Origin: Pseudomonas sp. BN102
GTDB lineage: Bacteria; Pseudomonadota; Gammaproteobacteria; Pseudomonadales; Pseudomonadaceae
Direction of reading: 5' to 3'
Length of the DNA: 33,904 bases
NCBI RefSeq assembly: GCF_029871245.1
Contig: NZ_SSON01000041.1
Span: forward strand, 1 to 33,904
In this document: piece by piece, positions 8,987 through 15,984 of the stretch
Layout of the letters: each line of letters opens with the position of its first letter
Position numbering within the stretch: position 1 is the stretch's first letter
Notes under the pieces: model-generated
The model's input: the letters and a program-made list of their open reading frames with translations, nothing else
What the model was told of the DNA's origin: nothing
The model's database searches: none
Position numbers and translations under genes: made by a program

Positions 8987-9026
8987 TTATCTATCAATGG
9001 ACTGCTGGATTATCTTTGCGTGGAGT
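8987..9026. promoter_or_regulatory. Imperfect direct repeat in the dmlR-dmlA divergent region, candidate operator
   Basis: Two 17-base units, TTATCTATCAATGGACT (8987-9003) and TTATCTTTGCGTGGAGT (9010-9026), agree at 12 of 17 positions with starts 23 bases apart. They lie between the two divergent genes, directly upstream of a TATAGC hexamer (9030-9035). The position suits binding by DmlR, but the first unit overlaps the alternative TTG start of dmlR. Confidence 0.35.
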
Positions 9027-9086
9027 CCTTATAGCATGGTCGCCATCCCGCCTGAACATGGCTTCTTCACCAAGGGCACGACCAGC

Positions 9087-10166
9087 ATGAGCAAGACATT
9101 CAAGATCGCCGCCATCGCCGGCGACGGCATCGGCAACGAAGTTCTCCCAGAAGGCCTGCGGGTCGTCGAGGCAGCGGCCCGCAAGTGGGGCCTGGACCTT
9201 TCCTTCGAGACCATCGAGTGGGCCAGTTGCGATTACTACCTGCAGCACGGCAAGATGATGCCGGACGACTGGTTCGAGCGGCTGAAGGGCTTCGACGCCC
9301 TCTACTTCGGCGCCGTGGGCTGGCCGGACAAGGTGCCCGACCACATCTCCCTCTGGGGATCGCTGCTGAAGTTTCGCCGCGACTTCGACCAGTATGTGAA
9401 CATCCGCCCGGTGCGCCTGTTCCCCGGCGTACCCTGCCCGCTGGCCGGCCGCGAGCCGGGTGATATCGACTTCGTGGTGATCCGCGAGAACACCGAGGGC
9501 GAATACTCCTCCCTGGGCGGCCGCATGTTCGAGGGCACCGAGCATGAGTTCGTGTTGCAGGAATCGGTGTTCACCCGTCGTGGCGTCGACCGCATCCTCA
9601 AGTATGCCTTTGACCTGGCGCAGACCCGCGAGCGCAAGCAACTGACCGCGGCGACCAAGTCCAACGGCATGGCGGTGAGCATGCCCTACTGGGATGAGCG
9701 GGTGGCCGCGATGGCGGAGAAGTACCCGGCGATCAAGTGGGACAAGCAGCACATCGACATCCTCTGCGCGCGCTTCGTGCTGCAGCCGGACCGCTTCGAT
9801 GTGGTGGTGGCCTCCAACCTGTTCGGCGACATCCTCTCTGACCTCGGCCCGGCCTGCGCCGGCACCATCGGCATCGCGCCCTCGGCCAACCTCAACCCGG
9901 AGCGCAAGTTCCCGTCGCTGTTCGAGCCGGTGCATGGTTCCGCGCCGGACATCTACGGCCGCAACATCGCCAACCCGATCGCCATGATCTGGTCCGGCGC
10001 CCTGATGCTGGACTTCCTCGGCAATGGCGACGAGCGCTACAAGGCGGCCCACGACGGCATCCTGCGCGCCATCGAGCAGGTCATCGCCGAAGGTCCGGTG
10101 ACCCCGGACCTGGGCGGCAAGGCTTCGACCCAGGAAGTGGGGGAGGCCATCGCCAAGGCATTGTGA
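9087..10166 (+). CDS. dmlA: D-malate dehydrogenase (decarboxylating) / tartrate dehydrogenase
   Basis: 359-residue member of the isocitrate/isopropylmalate dehydrogenase superfamily that oxidises D-malate with NAD+ to pyruvate and CO2 (also acting on tartrate). Motifs: IAAIAGDGIGNEV at the N-terminus, LLKFRRDFDQYVNIRPVRLF (substrate-binding arginines), VIRENTEGEYSSLGG, and the metal-binding/cofactor segment NLFGDILSDLGPACAGTIG, then LFEPVHGSAPDI. Length equals that of E. coli DmlA (YeaU, 361). ATG at 9087 is used; the open frame extends to 8982 but without conserved sequence. It is followed by a strong terminator. In this locus it would consume the D-malate made from carnitine. Confidence 0.93.
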   Translation: MSKTFKIAAIAGDGIGNEVLPEGLRVVEAAARKWGLDLSFETIEWASCDYYLQHGKMMPDDWFERLKGFDALYFGAVGWPDKVPDHISLWGSLLKFRRDFDQYVNIRPVRLFPGVPCPLAGREPGDIDFVVIRENTEGEYSSLGGRMFEGTEHEFVLQESVFTRRGVDRILKYAFDLAQTRERKQLTAATKSNGMAVSMPYWDERVAAMAEKYPAIKWDKQHIDILCARFVLQPDRFDVVVASNLFGDILSDLGPACAGTIGIAPSANLNPERKFPSLFEPVHGSAPDIYGRNIANPIAMIWSGALMLDFLGNGDERYKAAHDGILRAIEQVIAEGPVTPDLGGKASTQEVGEAIAKAL

Positions 10167-10173
10167 GTTTCAT

Positions 10174-10209
10174 CCGGCCGACCGTGAGAACGGGCGGCCG
10201 GCGTTTTTT
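10174..10209 (+). terminator. Rho-independent terminator after dmlA
   Basis: GC-rich stem CCGGCCG-A-CCGT / ACGG-G-CGGCCGG with GAGA loop, followed by CG and six T residues (10204-10209). It begins eight bases after the dmlA stop, so dmlA and the BCCT transporter gene are separate transcripts. Confidence 0.88.
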
Positions 10210-10233
10210 GCGCAGGTGACAGACGGCCGGCGA

Positions 10234-10275
10234 ATTGTCCGACAGGAGTTGCGTTGAGGGCTTATTTCGGACAAT
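10234..10275. promoter_or_regulatory. 9-bp inverted repeat upstream of the BCCT gene
   Basis: ATTGTCCGA (10234-10242) and TCGGACAAT (10267-10275) form a perfect inverted repeat separated by 24 bases, after the dmlA terminator and before the GTTAAC repeats. Its TTGTCC/GGACAA core recurs as a tight palindrome at 5243-5260. Function unknown; a regulator site or a looping operator is possible. Confidence 0.4.
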
Positions 10276-10277
10276 CT

Positions 10278-10320
10278 GTTAACCAATGGATTAGCGTAAA
10301 CCAATGATTAACAAATAGCG
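10278..10320 (+). promoter_or_regulatory. Repeated GTTAAC-type operator candidate upstream of the BCCT gene
   Basis: GTTAAC (10278-10283), GTAAAC (10296-10301) and ATTAAC (10307-10312) lie in an AT-rich block; the first two start 18 bases apart. The block also carries the direct repeat AACCAATGGATTA / AACCAATGATTA (10281-10293, 10299-10310) and ends in AAATAGC. The same layout recurs upstream of cntA (12162-12199), so this is probably a shared promoter/operator for the carnitine genes. Confidence 0.55.
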
Positions 10321-10378
10321 TAGTCCGGTGGCCCTCTGCCTGATGGGGTGCCGGGTTATCCAGTTCCAGGAGATATCG

Positions 10379-11992
10379 ATGTCCAACAACAATAAGAAAG
10401 ACATGTTCTTGATCACGGCGAGCCTGATAGCCGTGGTCCTGACCGTGATCGGTCTTGCTGCTTTCCCTGCCGAGTCGGAGGCACTGGCCAACCGGCTCTT
10501 CGAAGTTTCCACCCGCACCTTCGGCACCACGGTGCAACTGTTCGTCTTCGGCTGCGCCCTGGCCGTGCTGTACCTGGCCTTCAGCAAGTACGGCAACATC
10601 CGCCTCGGCAACGGCAAGCCGGAATACACCAACATGACCTGGGTGTTCATGTTCATCTGCGCCGGCATGGGCTCCTCGACCCTCTACTGGGGGGTGATGG
10701 AATGGGCCTACTACTACCAGACGCCGGGGCTGAACATCGCCGCCGGCTCGCGTCAGGCCCTGGAATACAGCGTCAGCTACTCCTTCTTCCATTGGGGCAT
10801 CAGTGCCTGGGCGCTCTACGCCCTGGCGTCCCTGGCCCTGGCCTATCACTTCCACGTGCGCAAGAAGAGCGGCCTGGGCCTGGCCTCGATCATCGAGGCG
10901 GTGACCGGTTTCCGCGCCAACGGCCCGGTGGGTCGGCTGGTGGACCTGATCTTCCTGCTGACCATGTTCGGCGCGCTGACGGTGTCCCTGGCGCTCACCG
11001 CCTCGACCCTGACCCGCGGCCTGGCCGGCCTCACCGGCGTCCCGGATACCTTCGTCACCCAGTTGGTGGTGATCGGCGCGGTGGCGGTGATCTTCTCCCT
11101 CAGCTCCTACATCGGCATCGATGGCGGCATGCAGCGCCTCTCCAAGATGGTCTGCGTCGGCGCGCTGGCATTCGCCGGCGTGGTGTTCCTGGTCGGTCCG
11201 ACCCAGTTCACCCTGAACAACACCGCCAACGCCATCGGCCTGATGATCCAGAACTACGTGCACATGAGTCTGTTCACCGACCCCGCGGGCGACGGTGCCT
11301 TCACCCGCAACTGGACGGTCTTCTACTGGCTCTGGTGGGTGTCCTACGCGCCGGGCGTGGCGATGTTCGTCACCCGCGTGTCCAAGGGCCGCAAGATCAA
11401 GGAAGTGGTCGCCGCGCTGCTGCTCGGCGGTAGCCTGGGCTGCTGGTTCTTCTTCGGCGCGCTGGAGAGCTTCAGCATGCACCAGTTCATCACCGGGGCC
11501 ATCGACGTGCCGCGGATCCTCAGCGAGCAAGGTGGCGAGACTGCCGTCGAGATGCTGCTGACCTCGCTACCGTTCGGCAAGGTGTTCCTCGCGGTGTACC
11601 TGTTCATCATGGCGGTGTTCTGCGCCTCCCATATGGATGCGGCTGCCTACGCCGTGGCGGCCACCAGCACCCGCAACCTCAAGGAAGGCCAGGACCCGAC
11701 CCCGACCCACCGCCTGTTCTGGTGCGTGATGCTAACCCTGATCCCACTGGCCATGCTGTTCGCCAAGGCCTCGCTGTCCACCATGAAGACCGCGGTGGTA
11801 CTGACCGCGATTCCTTTCCTGCTGATCCTGCTGACCAAGATCTACGGCTTCTTCAAGTGGTTGCTGGAAGACTACGGCAGCATGCCGGCGCACCTGATCG
11901 AGGAAGAAGCAGTGCGCCGTGGCCTGGACGAGAGCGTCGAGCCGCCGCAAGCGGAAGAGGGCGTGCGCCTGAACACCGCTACCGCGCAATGA
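10379..11992 (+). CDS. BCCT-family betaine/carnitine/choline transporter, YeaV-like
   Basis: 537-residue inner-membrane carrier with about twelve membrane segments, predicted to import quaternary ammonium compounds. BCCT landmarks are [20 protein letters not shown] near residues 99-118, the signature [20 protein letters not shown] near residues 310-330, and a [12 protein letters not shown] cytoplasmic loop. The EWAYYY form resembles CaiT/YeaV-like members more than the sodium-coupled BetP group. ATG at 10379 follows CCAGGAGATATCG; the longer frame from 10328 lacks a site. Its place between the dmlA and cntA homologues equals that of E. coli yeaV, so L-carnitine is the likely substrate. It has its own upstream promoter region and is followed by a hairpin. 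Confidence 0.92.
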   Translation: MSNNNKKDMFLITASLIAVVLTVIGLAAFPAESEALANRLFEVSTRTFGTTVQLFVFGCALAVLYLAFSKYGNIRLGNGKPEYTNMTWVFMFICAGMGSSTLYWGVMEWAYYYQTPGLNIAAGSRQALEYSVSYSFFHWGISAWALYALASLALAYHFHVRKKSGLGLASIIEAVTGFRANGPVGRLVDLIFLLTMFGALTVSLALTASTLTRGLAGLTGVPDTFVTQLVVIGAVAVIFSLSSYIGIDGGMQRLSKMVCVGALAFAGVVFLVGPTQFTLNNTANAIGLMIQNYVHMSLFTDPAGDGAFTRNWTVFYWLWWVSYAPGVAMFVTRVSKGRKIKEVVAALLLGGSLGCWFFFGALESFSMHQFITGAIDVPRILSEQGGETAVEMLLTSLPFGKVFLAVYLFIMAVFCASHMDAAAYAVAATSTRNLKEGQDPTPTHRLFWCVMLTLIPLAMLFAKASLSTMKTAVVLTAIPFLLILLTKIYGFFKWLLEDYGSMPAHLIEEEAVRRGLDESVEPPQAEEGVRLNTATAQ

Positions 11993-12003
11993 GTTGAGTT
12001 GTG

Positions 12004-12025
12004 CCCCGCGCATGGACGCGCGGGG
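12004..12025 (+). terminator. GC-rich hairpin after the BCCT gene, no T-run
   Basis: CCCCGCGC-ATGGAC-GCGCGGGG, an 8-bp perfect stem twelve bases after the stop. A T-run is absent, so it may slow or only partly stop transcription, or protect the 3' end of the transcript. Confidence 0.45.
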
Positions 12026-12046
12026 ATGTGTGGGCGCATTGCTCTT

Positions 12047-12129
12047 GTAGGTTGGGCTGAGTTCCGCGAAGCCCAACGGGAGGTCCGAGCATTCCCTGTT
12101 GGGCTTCGCTTCGCTCTGCCGCAACCTAC
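12047..12129. repeat. Palindromic extragenic repeat (GTAGGTTGGGC family), copy 1
   Basis: Starts with GTAGGTTGGGCTGAGTTCCG and CGAAGCCCAAC, and ends with GTTGGGCTTCGC ... CAACCTAC, forming a long imperfect inverted repeat. A related copy lies at 17093-17178. This is a common intergenic repeat type in Pseudomonas and could act as a transcript-end structure for the BCCT gene. Confidence 0.65.
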
Positions 12130-12158
12130 CGGCCTTCGGCCCAAAAAATTTTGCCCTT

Positions 12159-12200
12159 TCTGTTAACTGACAGATTTGCGTTAACCATAAGTAAATAGCT
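12159..12200 (+). promoter_or_regulatory. GTTAAC-type operator/promoter candidate upstream of cntA
   Basis: TCTGTTAAC (12159-12167), GATTTGCGTTAACCA (12173-12187) and TAAATAGC (12192-12199) align with TCTGTTAACC, GATTAGCGTAAACCA and ACAAATAGC upstream of the BCCT gene. The two GTTAAC (HpaI-like) palindromes again start exactly 18 bases apart (12162 and 12180). It sits 50 bases before the cntA start. Confidence 0.55.
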
Positions 12201-12249
12201 GTGATGGCCCGGCCCAGCCGGTGCCCTGAAAATGCCTGGAGTACAGACG

Positions 12250-13371
12250 ATGAACGATATCCAACGCCTCCCCGCCGATTTCTGCGCCAACGCCGATGAG
12301 GCCTACACCATTCCCGCCAGCTACTACACCCGCCCGGAGATCTTCGAGCACGAGCAGGAAAAGATTTTCGCCAACAGCTGGGTCTGCGTGGGGCATCGCA
12401 GTGAGGTGGCCGAGAGCAATGCCTACATCACCCGCGAGTACATCGGCGAGAGCATCATCGTCGTGCGGGGCCGCGACAGCGTGCTGCGCGCCTTCTACAA
12501 CGTCTGCCCGCACCGTGGTCACCAGTTGCTCCAGGGCAACGGCAAGGCCAAGAACGTGATCACCTGCCCATACCACGCCTGGACCTTCAAGCTCGACGGC
12601 GAACTGGCTCATGCGCGCAACTGCGATCACGTGGCCAACTTCGACAAGGAGAACTCCAGCCTCGTGCAGTTGCGCGTGGAGGAGTACGCCGGCTTCGTCT
12701 TCGTCAACATGAACCTCGACGCCGGCTCGGTGGAAGAGCAGCTGCCCGGCTTCGAGGCGCGCCTGCGCCAGGCCTGCCCGGTGGTGGACGACCTGCACCT
12801 GGCGGCGCGCTTCGTCACCGAAACCCCGGCCAACTGGAAGTCCATCGTCGACAACTACATGGAGTGCTACCACTGCGCCCCGGCCCACCCGGGCTTCTCC
12901 GACTCGGTGGACGTCAGCCAGTACAGCCACACCATGTTCGGCAACTGGTCGCTGCAGTACGGCGTGGCCAAGCCGTCCGAGAAGTCCTTCAAGTTCGACG
13001 AGTCGGTCAAGGACCCATCCTTCAGCGGCTTCTGGGCCTGGCCGTGCACCATGTTCAACGCACCGCCCGGCGGCAACTTCATGACCGTGATCTACGAGTT
13101 CCCGGTCAGCGCCGAGGTCACCCTGCAGCACTACGACATCTATTTCCTGAACAAGGACATCACCCCCGAGCAGCAGTCGCTGATCGAGTGGTACCGCGAC
13201 GTCTTCCGCCCCGAAGACCTGCGCCTGGTGGAAAGCGTGCAGAAGGGCCTGAAGTCCCGCGGCTACCGCGGCCAGGGCCGGATCATGGCCGACCGCCAGC
13301 GCAGTGGGCAGAGTGAGCACGGTATCGCCCACTTCCACAACCTGATCGCCGTCGCCCACCTGGACCGTTGA
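12250..13371 (+). CDS. cntA: Rieske non-haem iron oxygenase, carnitine monooxygenase oxygenase subunit (CntA/YeaW)
   Basis: 373 residues. CntA hydroxylates L-carnitine so that it splits into trimethylamine and malic semialdehyde. The Rieske [2Fe-2S] ligands are C86-P-H88 and C106-PY-H109. The mononuclear iron site is H208, H213 and D323. The residue bridging the two metal centres is Glu205 (NYMECYHCAPAHPGFSDS), not the usual Asp, which is the known hallmark of CntA and close quaternary-ammonium oxygenases; even the numbering agrees with published CntA. ATG at 12250 follows TGGAG; an upstream in-frame ATG at 12232 is less likely. Partner reductase is cntB two genes on. Relatives acting on glycine betaine or stachydrine share some motifs, but the dmlA/BCCT context favours carnitine. 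Confidence 0.93.
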   Translation: MNDIQRLPADFCANADEAYTIPASYYTRPEIFEHEQEKIFANSWVCVGHRSEVAESNAYITREYIGESIIVVRGRDSVLRAFYNVCPHRGHQLLQGNGKAKNVITCPYHAWTFKLDGELAHARNCDHVANFDKENSSLVQLRVEEYAGFVFVNMNLDAGSVEEQLPGFEARLRQACPVVDDLHLAARFVTETPANWKSIVDNYMECYHCAPAHPGFSDSVDVSQYSHTMFGNWSLQYGVAKPSEKSFKFDESVKDPSFSGFWAWPCTMFNAPPGGNFMTVIYEFPVSAEVTLQHYDIYFLNKDITPEQQSLIEWYRDVFRPEDLRLVESVQKGLKSRGYRGQGRIMADRQRSGQSEHGIAHFHNLIAVAHLDR

Positions 13372-13379
13372 TGGCCGTG

Positions 13380-13403
13380 GCCGCCGCTGCCCTCAGCGGC
13401 GGC
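13380..13403 (+). other. Perfect 10-bp hairpin between cntA and the aldehyde dehydrogenase gene
   Basis: GCCGCCGCTG-CCCT-CAGCGGCGGC, no T-run. It lies in the 60-base spacer inside the presumed operon, eight bases after the cntA stop. It could tune relative transcript stability or expression of cntA against the downstream genes. Confidence 0.55.
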
Positions 13404-13431
13404 CCGCCTTGCGTACAAGAGGTATTCCCGC

Positions 13432-14880
13432 GTGAACCTGAAAGACAATGATCTGTTCCGCCAGCAGGCGTTCATCGCCGGTGCCTGGAGCGACGCCGAC
13501 GACGGCCGCACGGTGGACGTGACCGACCCCGGCAACGGCGAGCTGCTTGGCTACGTGCCGAACATGGGCGGCGCCGAGACCCTGCGCGCCATCGAGGCCG
13601 CCGACGCCGCGCTGCCGGCCTGGCGTGCGCGCACCGCCAAGGAACGCGCGCAGATTCTGCGCCGCTGGTTCGAGCTGATGCTGCAGCACGAAGACGACCT
13701 GGCGCGCCTGATGACCCTGGAGCAGGGCAAGCCCCTGACCGAGGCCATTGGCGAGATCCGCTACGCCGCCTCCTTCATCGAGTGGTTCGCGGAGGAGGGC
13801 AAGCGCGTCTACGGCGACGTGATTCCCTCGCCGGCTGGCGACAAGCGCCTGCTGGTGATCAAGCAGGGCATCGGCGTCTGCGCCGCGATCACGCCCTGGA
13901 ACTTCCCCTCGGCGATGATCACCCGCAAGGTGGCGCCGGCCCTGGCGGCGGGCTGCACCATCGTGGTCAAGCCGGCCAACGAAACGCCGTTCTCCGCCCT
14001 GGCCCTGGCCGAACTGGCCAAACGCGCCGGCGTGCCGGACGGCGTGCTGAACATAGTCACCGGTGACGCCGTGGCCATCGGCGCGCAGCTGACCGGCAAC
14101 CCGCTGGTACGCAAGCTCAGCTTCACCGGTTCCACCCCGGTGGGCCGCCTGCTGATGGGCCAATGCGCGCCCACCATCAAGAAGGTTTCCCTGGAGCTGG
14201 GCGGCAACGCGCCCTTCATCGTCTTCGACGACGCGGATATCGATGCGGCCGTGGAAGGCGCCCTGGTCGCCAAGTACCGCAACGCCGGCCAGACCTGCGT
14301 CTGCGTCAACCGCTTCTATATCCACGATGCCGTCTACGACACCTTCGCCGAGCGCTTCGCCGCGCGGGTGAGCGAACTGCGCGTCGGTCACGGCCTGGAA
14401 GGCGGCACCCAGATCGGTCCGCTGATCACCGGCAAGGCCCTGGACAAGGTCCGAAGCCTGATGAGCGACGCGGTGGAGAAGGGCGCCGAAGTGCTGGTGG
14501 GCGGCGAAGTCCACGGCCGGGGCGGCAACTTCCTGCAGCCCACGGTGCTGACCGGCGTAGCGCCGGGCATGCAACTGCTGGACGAGGAAATCTTCGGCCC
14601 GGTGGCGCCCCTGGTGCGCTTCTCCTCGGACGAGGAGGTGGTGCGCCTGGCCAACGACACCCTCTACGGCCTGGCGGCTTACTTCTACAGCCGCGACATC
14701 GGCCGCGTGTGGAAGATCGCCGAGCAGCTGGAGTACGGCATGGTCGGCATCAACACCGGCCTGATCTCCAACGAGGTGGCTCCCTTCGGTGGCGTCAAGC
14801 AGTCCGGCCTCGGCCGCGAAGGCTCGAAGTACGGCATCGAGGACTACCTGGAAATGAAGTACCTGTGCCTCGCCGTATAA
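13432..14880 (+). CDS. NAD(P)+-dependent aldehyde dehydrogenase, GabD-like (proposed malic semialdehyde dehydrogenase)
   Basis: 482-residue aldehyde dehydrogenase close to succinate-semialdehyde dehydrogenase GabD. Motifs: ITPWNFPSAMITRKVAPALA, KPANETPFSALALAELA, FTGSTPVGRLLM, the catalytic-base glutamate in LELGGNAPF (E255), and the catalytic cysteine in NAGQTCVCVNRF (C289). The C-terminus has PFGGVKQSGLGREGS. The start is GTG at 13432 with AAGAGGT upstream. It lies between cntA and cntB with short spacers, so the aldehyde released by CntA, malic semialdehyde (structurally 2-hydroxy-succinate semialdehyde... i.e. a four-carbon semialdehyde acid like GabD's substrate), is the expected substrate and D-malate the product. 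E. coli yeaUVWX lacks this gene; Acinetobacter carnitine clusters have an equivalent. Confidence 0.9.
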   Translation: MNLKDNDLFRQQAFIAGAWSDADDGRTVDVTDPGNGELLGYVPNMGGAETLRAIEAADAALPAWRARTAKERAQILRRWFELMLQHEDDLARLMTLEQGKPLTEAIGEIRYAASFIEWFAEEGKRVYGDVIPSPAGDKRLLVIKQGIGVCAAITPWNFPSAMITRKVAPALAAGCTIVVKPANETPFSALALAELAKRAGVPDGVLNIVTGDAVAIGAQLTGNPLVRKLSFTGSTPVGRLLMGQCAPTIKKVSLELGGNAPFIVFDDADIDAAVEGALVAKYRNAGQTCVCVNRFYIHDAVYDTFAERFAARVSELRVGHGLEGGTQIGPLITGKALDKVRSLMSDAVEKGAEVLVGGEVHGRGGNFLQPTVLTGVAPGMQLLDEEIFGPVAPLVRFSSDEEVVRLANDTLYGLAAYFYSRDIGRVWKIAEQLEYGMVGINTGLISNEVAPFGGVKQSGLGREGSKYGIEDYLEMKYLCLAV

Positions 14881-14944
14881 CGGCGGGCACCACGCACCAC
14901 AGGGTGGCGCCCGGCGCCGCCCGCAGTCGCAACAGAGGTGAGCG

Positions 14945-15916
14945 ATGGCCAACTCCTATGAAATGATGCCTGCCCGCGTGACCGCGGTGGAGCAGGCGAC
15001 CCCCCTGATCAAGCGCTTCACCCTGGAGCGTACCGACGGCCAGCCGCTGCCGGCTTTCACCGGCGGCAGCCACATCATCGTGCAGATGAAGGGCGCCGAC
15101 GGCCGGCAGTTCAGCAACGCGTATTCGCTGATGAGCGACCCGGCAGACACCTCCAGCTATCAGATCGGCGTGCGCCTGGAAGAGCAGTCCAAGGGCGGTT
15201 CGGCCTTCATGCACCAGCAGGTGGAAGTGGGCAGTGAACTGGTGATCTCCAATCCGAACAACCTGTTCGCCATCGATCCTTCCGCCGGCAGGCACGTGCT
15301 GATCGCCGGCGGCATCGGCATCACCCCCTTCCTCGCCCAGCTCCCGGAGCTGCGCGCCCGGGGCGCCGAATACCAACTGCACTACGCCTTCCGCAGCCCG
15401 GAACACGGCGCCTTCCAGGCTGACCTGGCCGAGGGCCCCCATGCCGAGCAGGTGCGCTTCCATGTCGACAGCTTGGGCACCCAGCTCAACCTGTCCGAGT
15501 TGATCGGCAACCTGGACGCCGATGCCCACCTCTACGTCTGCGGTCCCAAGCCGCTGATCGATGCGGTAATCGCCACTGCCAAGGTCCAGGGCGTGAGTGA
15601 CGCCCGCGTGCACTGGGAACAGTTCGCCGCCGCGCCAGCCACTGGTGGCGCCTTCACCGTGGTGCTGGCCAAGTCCGGCCGCGAGCTGCAGGTGGAGGAG
15701 GGCATGACCATTCTCCAGGCCATCGAGAAGACCAATGCCGCCGGGGTGGAATGCCTGTGCCGCGAGGGGGTCTGCGGCACCTGCGAAACGCGCATCCTCG
15801 AAGGCGAGGCCGAGCACTTCGACCAGTACCTCAGCGACGAGGAAAAGGCGGCCCAGCAAACCATGATGCTGTGCGTGTCGCGGGCCAAGGGGCAGCGCCT
15901 GGTCCTCGACCTGTAG
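14945..15916 (+). CDS. cntB: Flavin/2Fe-2S oxidoreductase, carnitine monooxygenase reductase subunit (CntB/YeaX)
   Basis: 323-residue class IA-type reductase that passes electrons from NAD(P)H through a flavin and a plant-type [2Fe-2S] cluster to the Rieske centre of CntA. Order of domains: flavin-binding barrel (about 1-105, with FSNAYSLMSDP near 59), nucleotide-binding domain (about 110-225, with LIAGGIGITPFLAQLPEL and the YVCGPKPLIDAV motif), and a C-terminal ferredoxin domain. The cluster cysteines fit C-x4-C-x2-C-x29-C exactly: C272, C277, C280 and C310. ATG at 14945 follows AGAGGTGAG. It is last in the row cntA-aldehyde dehydrogenase-cntB. Confidence 0.93.
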   Translation: MANSYEMMPARVTAVEQATPLIKRFTLERTDGQPLPAFTGGSHIIVQMKGADGRQFSNAYSLMSDPADTSSYQIGVRLEEQSKGGSAFMHQQVEVGSELVISNPNNLFAIDPSAGRHVLIAGGIGITPFLAQLPELRARGAEYQLHYAFRSPEHGAFQADLAEGPHAEQVRFHVDSLGTQLNLSELIGNLDADAHLYVCGPKPLIDAVIATAKVQGVSDARVHWEQFAAAPATGGAFTVVLAKSGRELQVEEGMTILQAIEKTNAAGVECLCREGVCGTCETRILEGEAEHFDQYLSDEEKAAQQTMMLCVSRAKGQRLVLDL

Positions 15917-15984
15917 CGGGCGCTGGCAGGGGCGGAGCTGGCGACGTGTATACTGCGTCGCCTGGCTCAGGGACATGTCTTGCC

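Noticed and set aside
12181-15976. Three long minus-strand open frames over cntA, the aldehyde dehydrogenase and cntB
   Set aside because: Antisense shadows of genes whose catalytic motifs are intact on the plus strand; no ribosome sites and no family resemblance.
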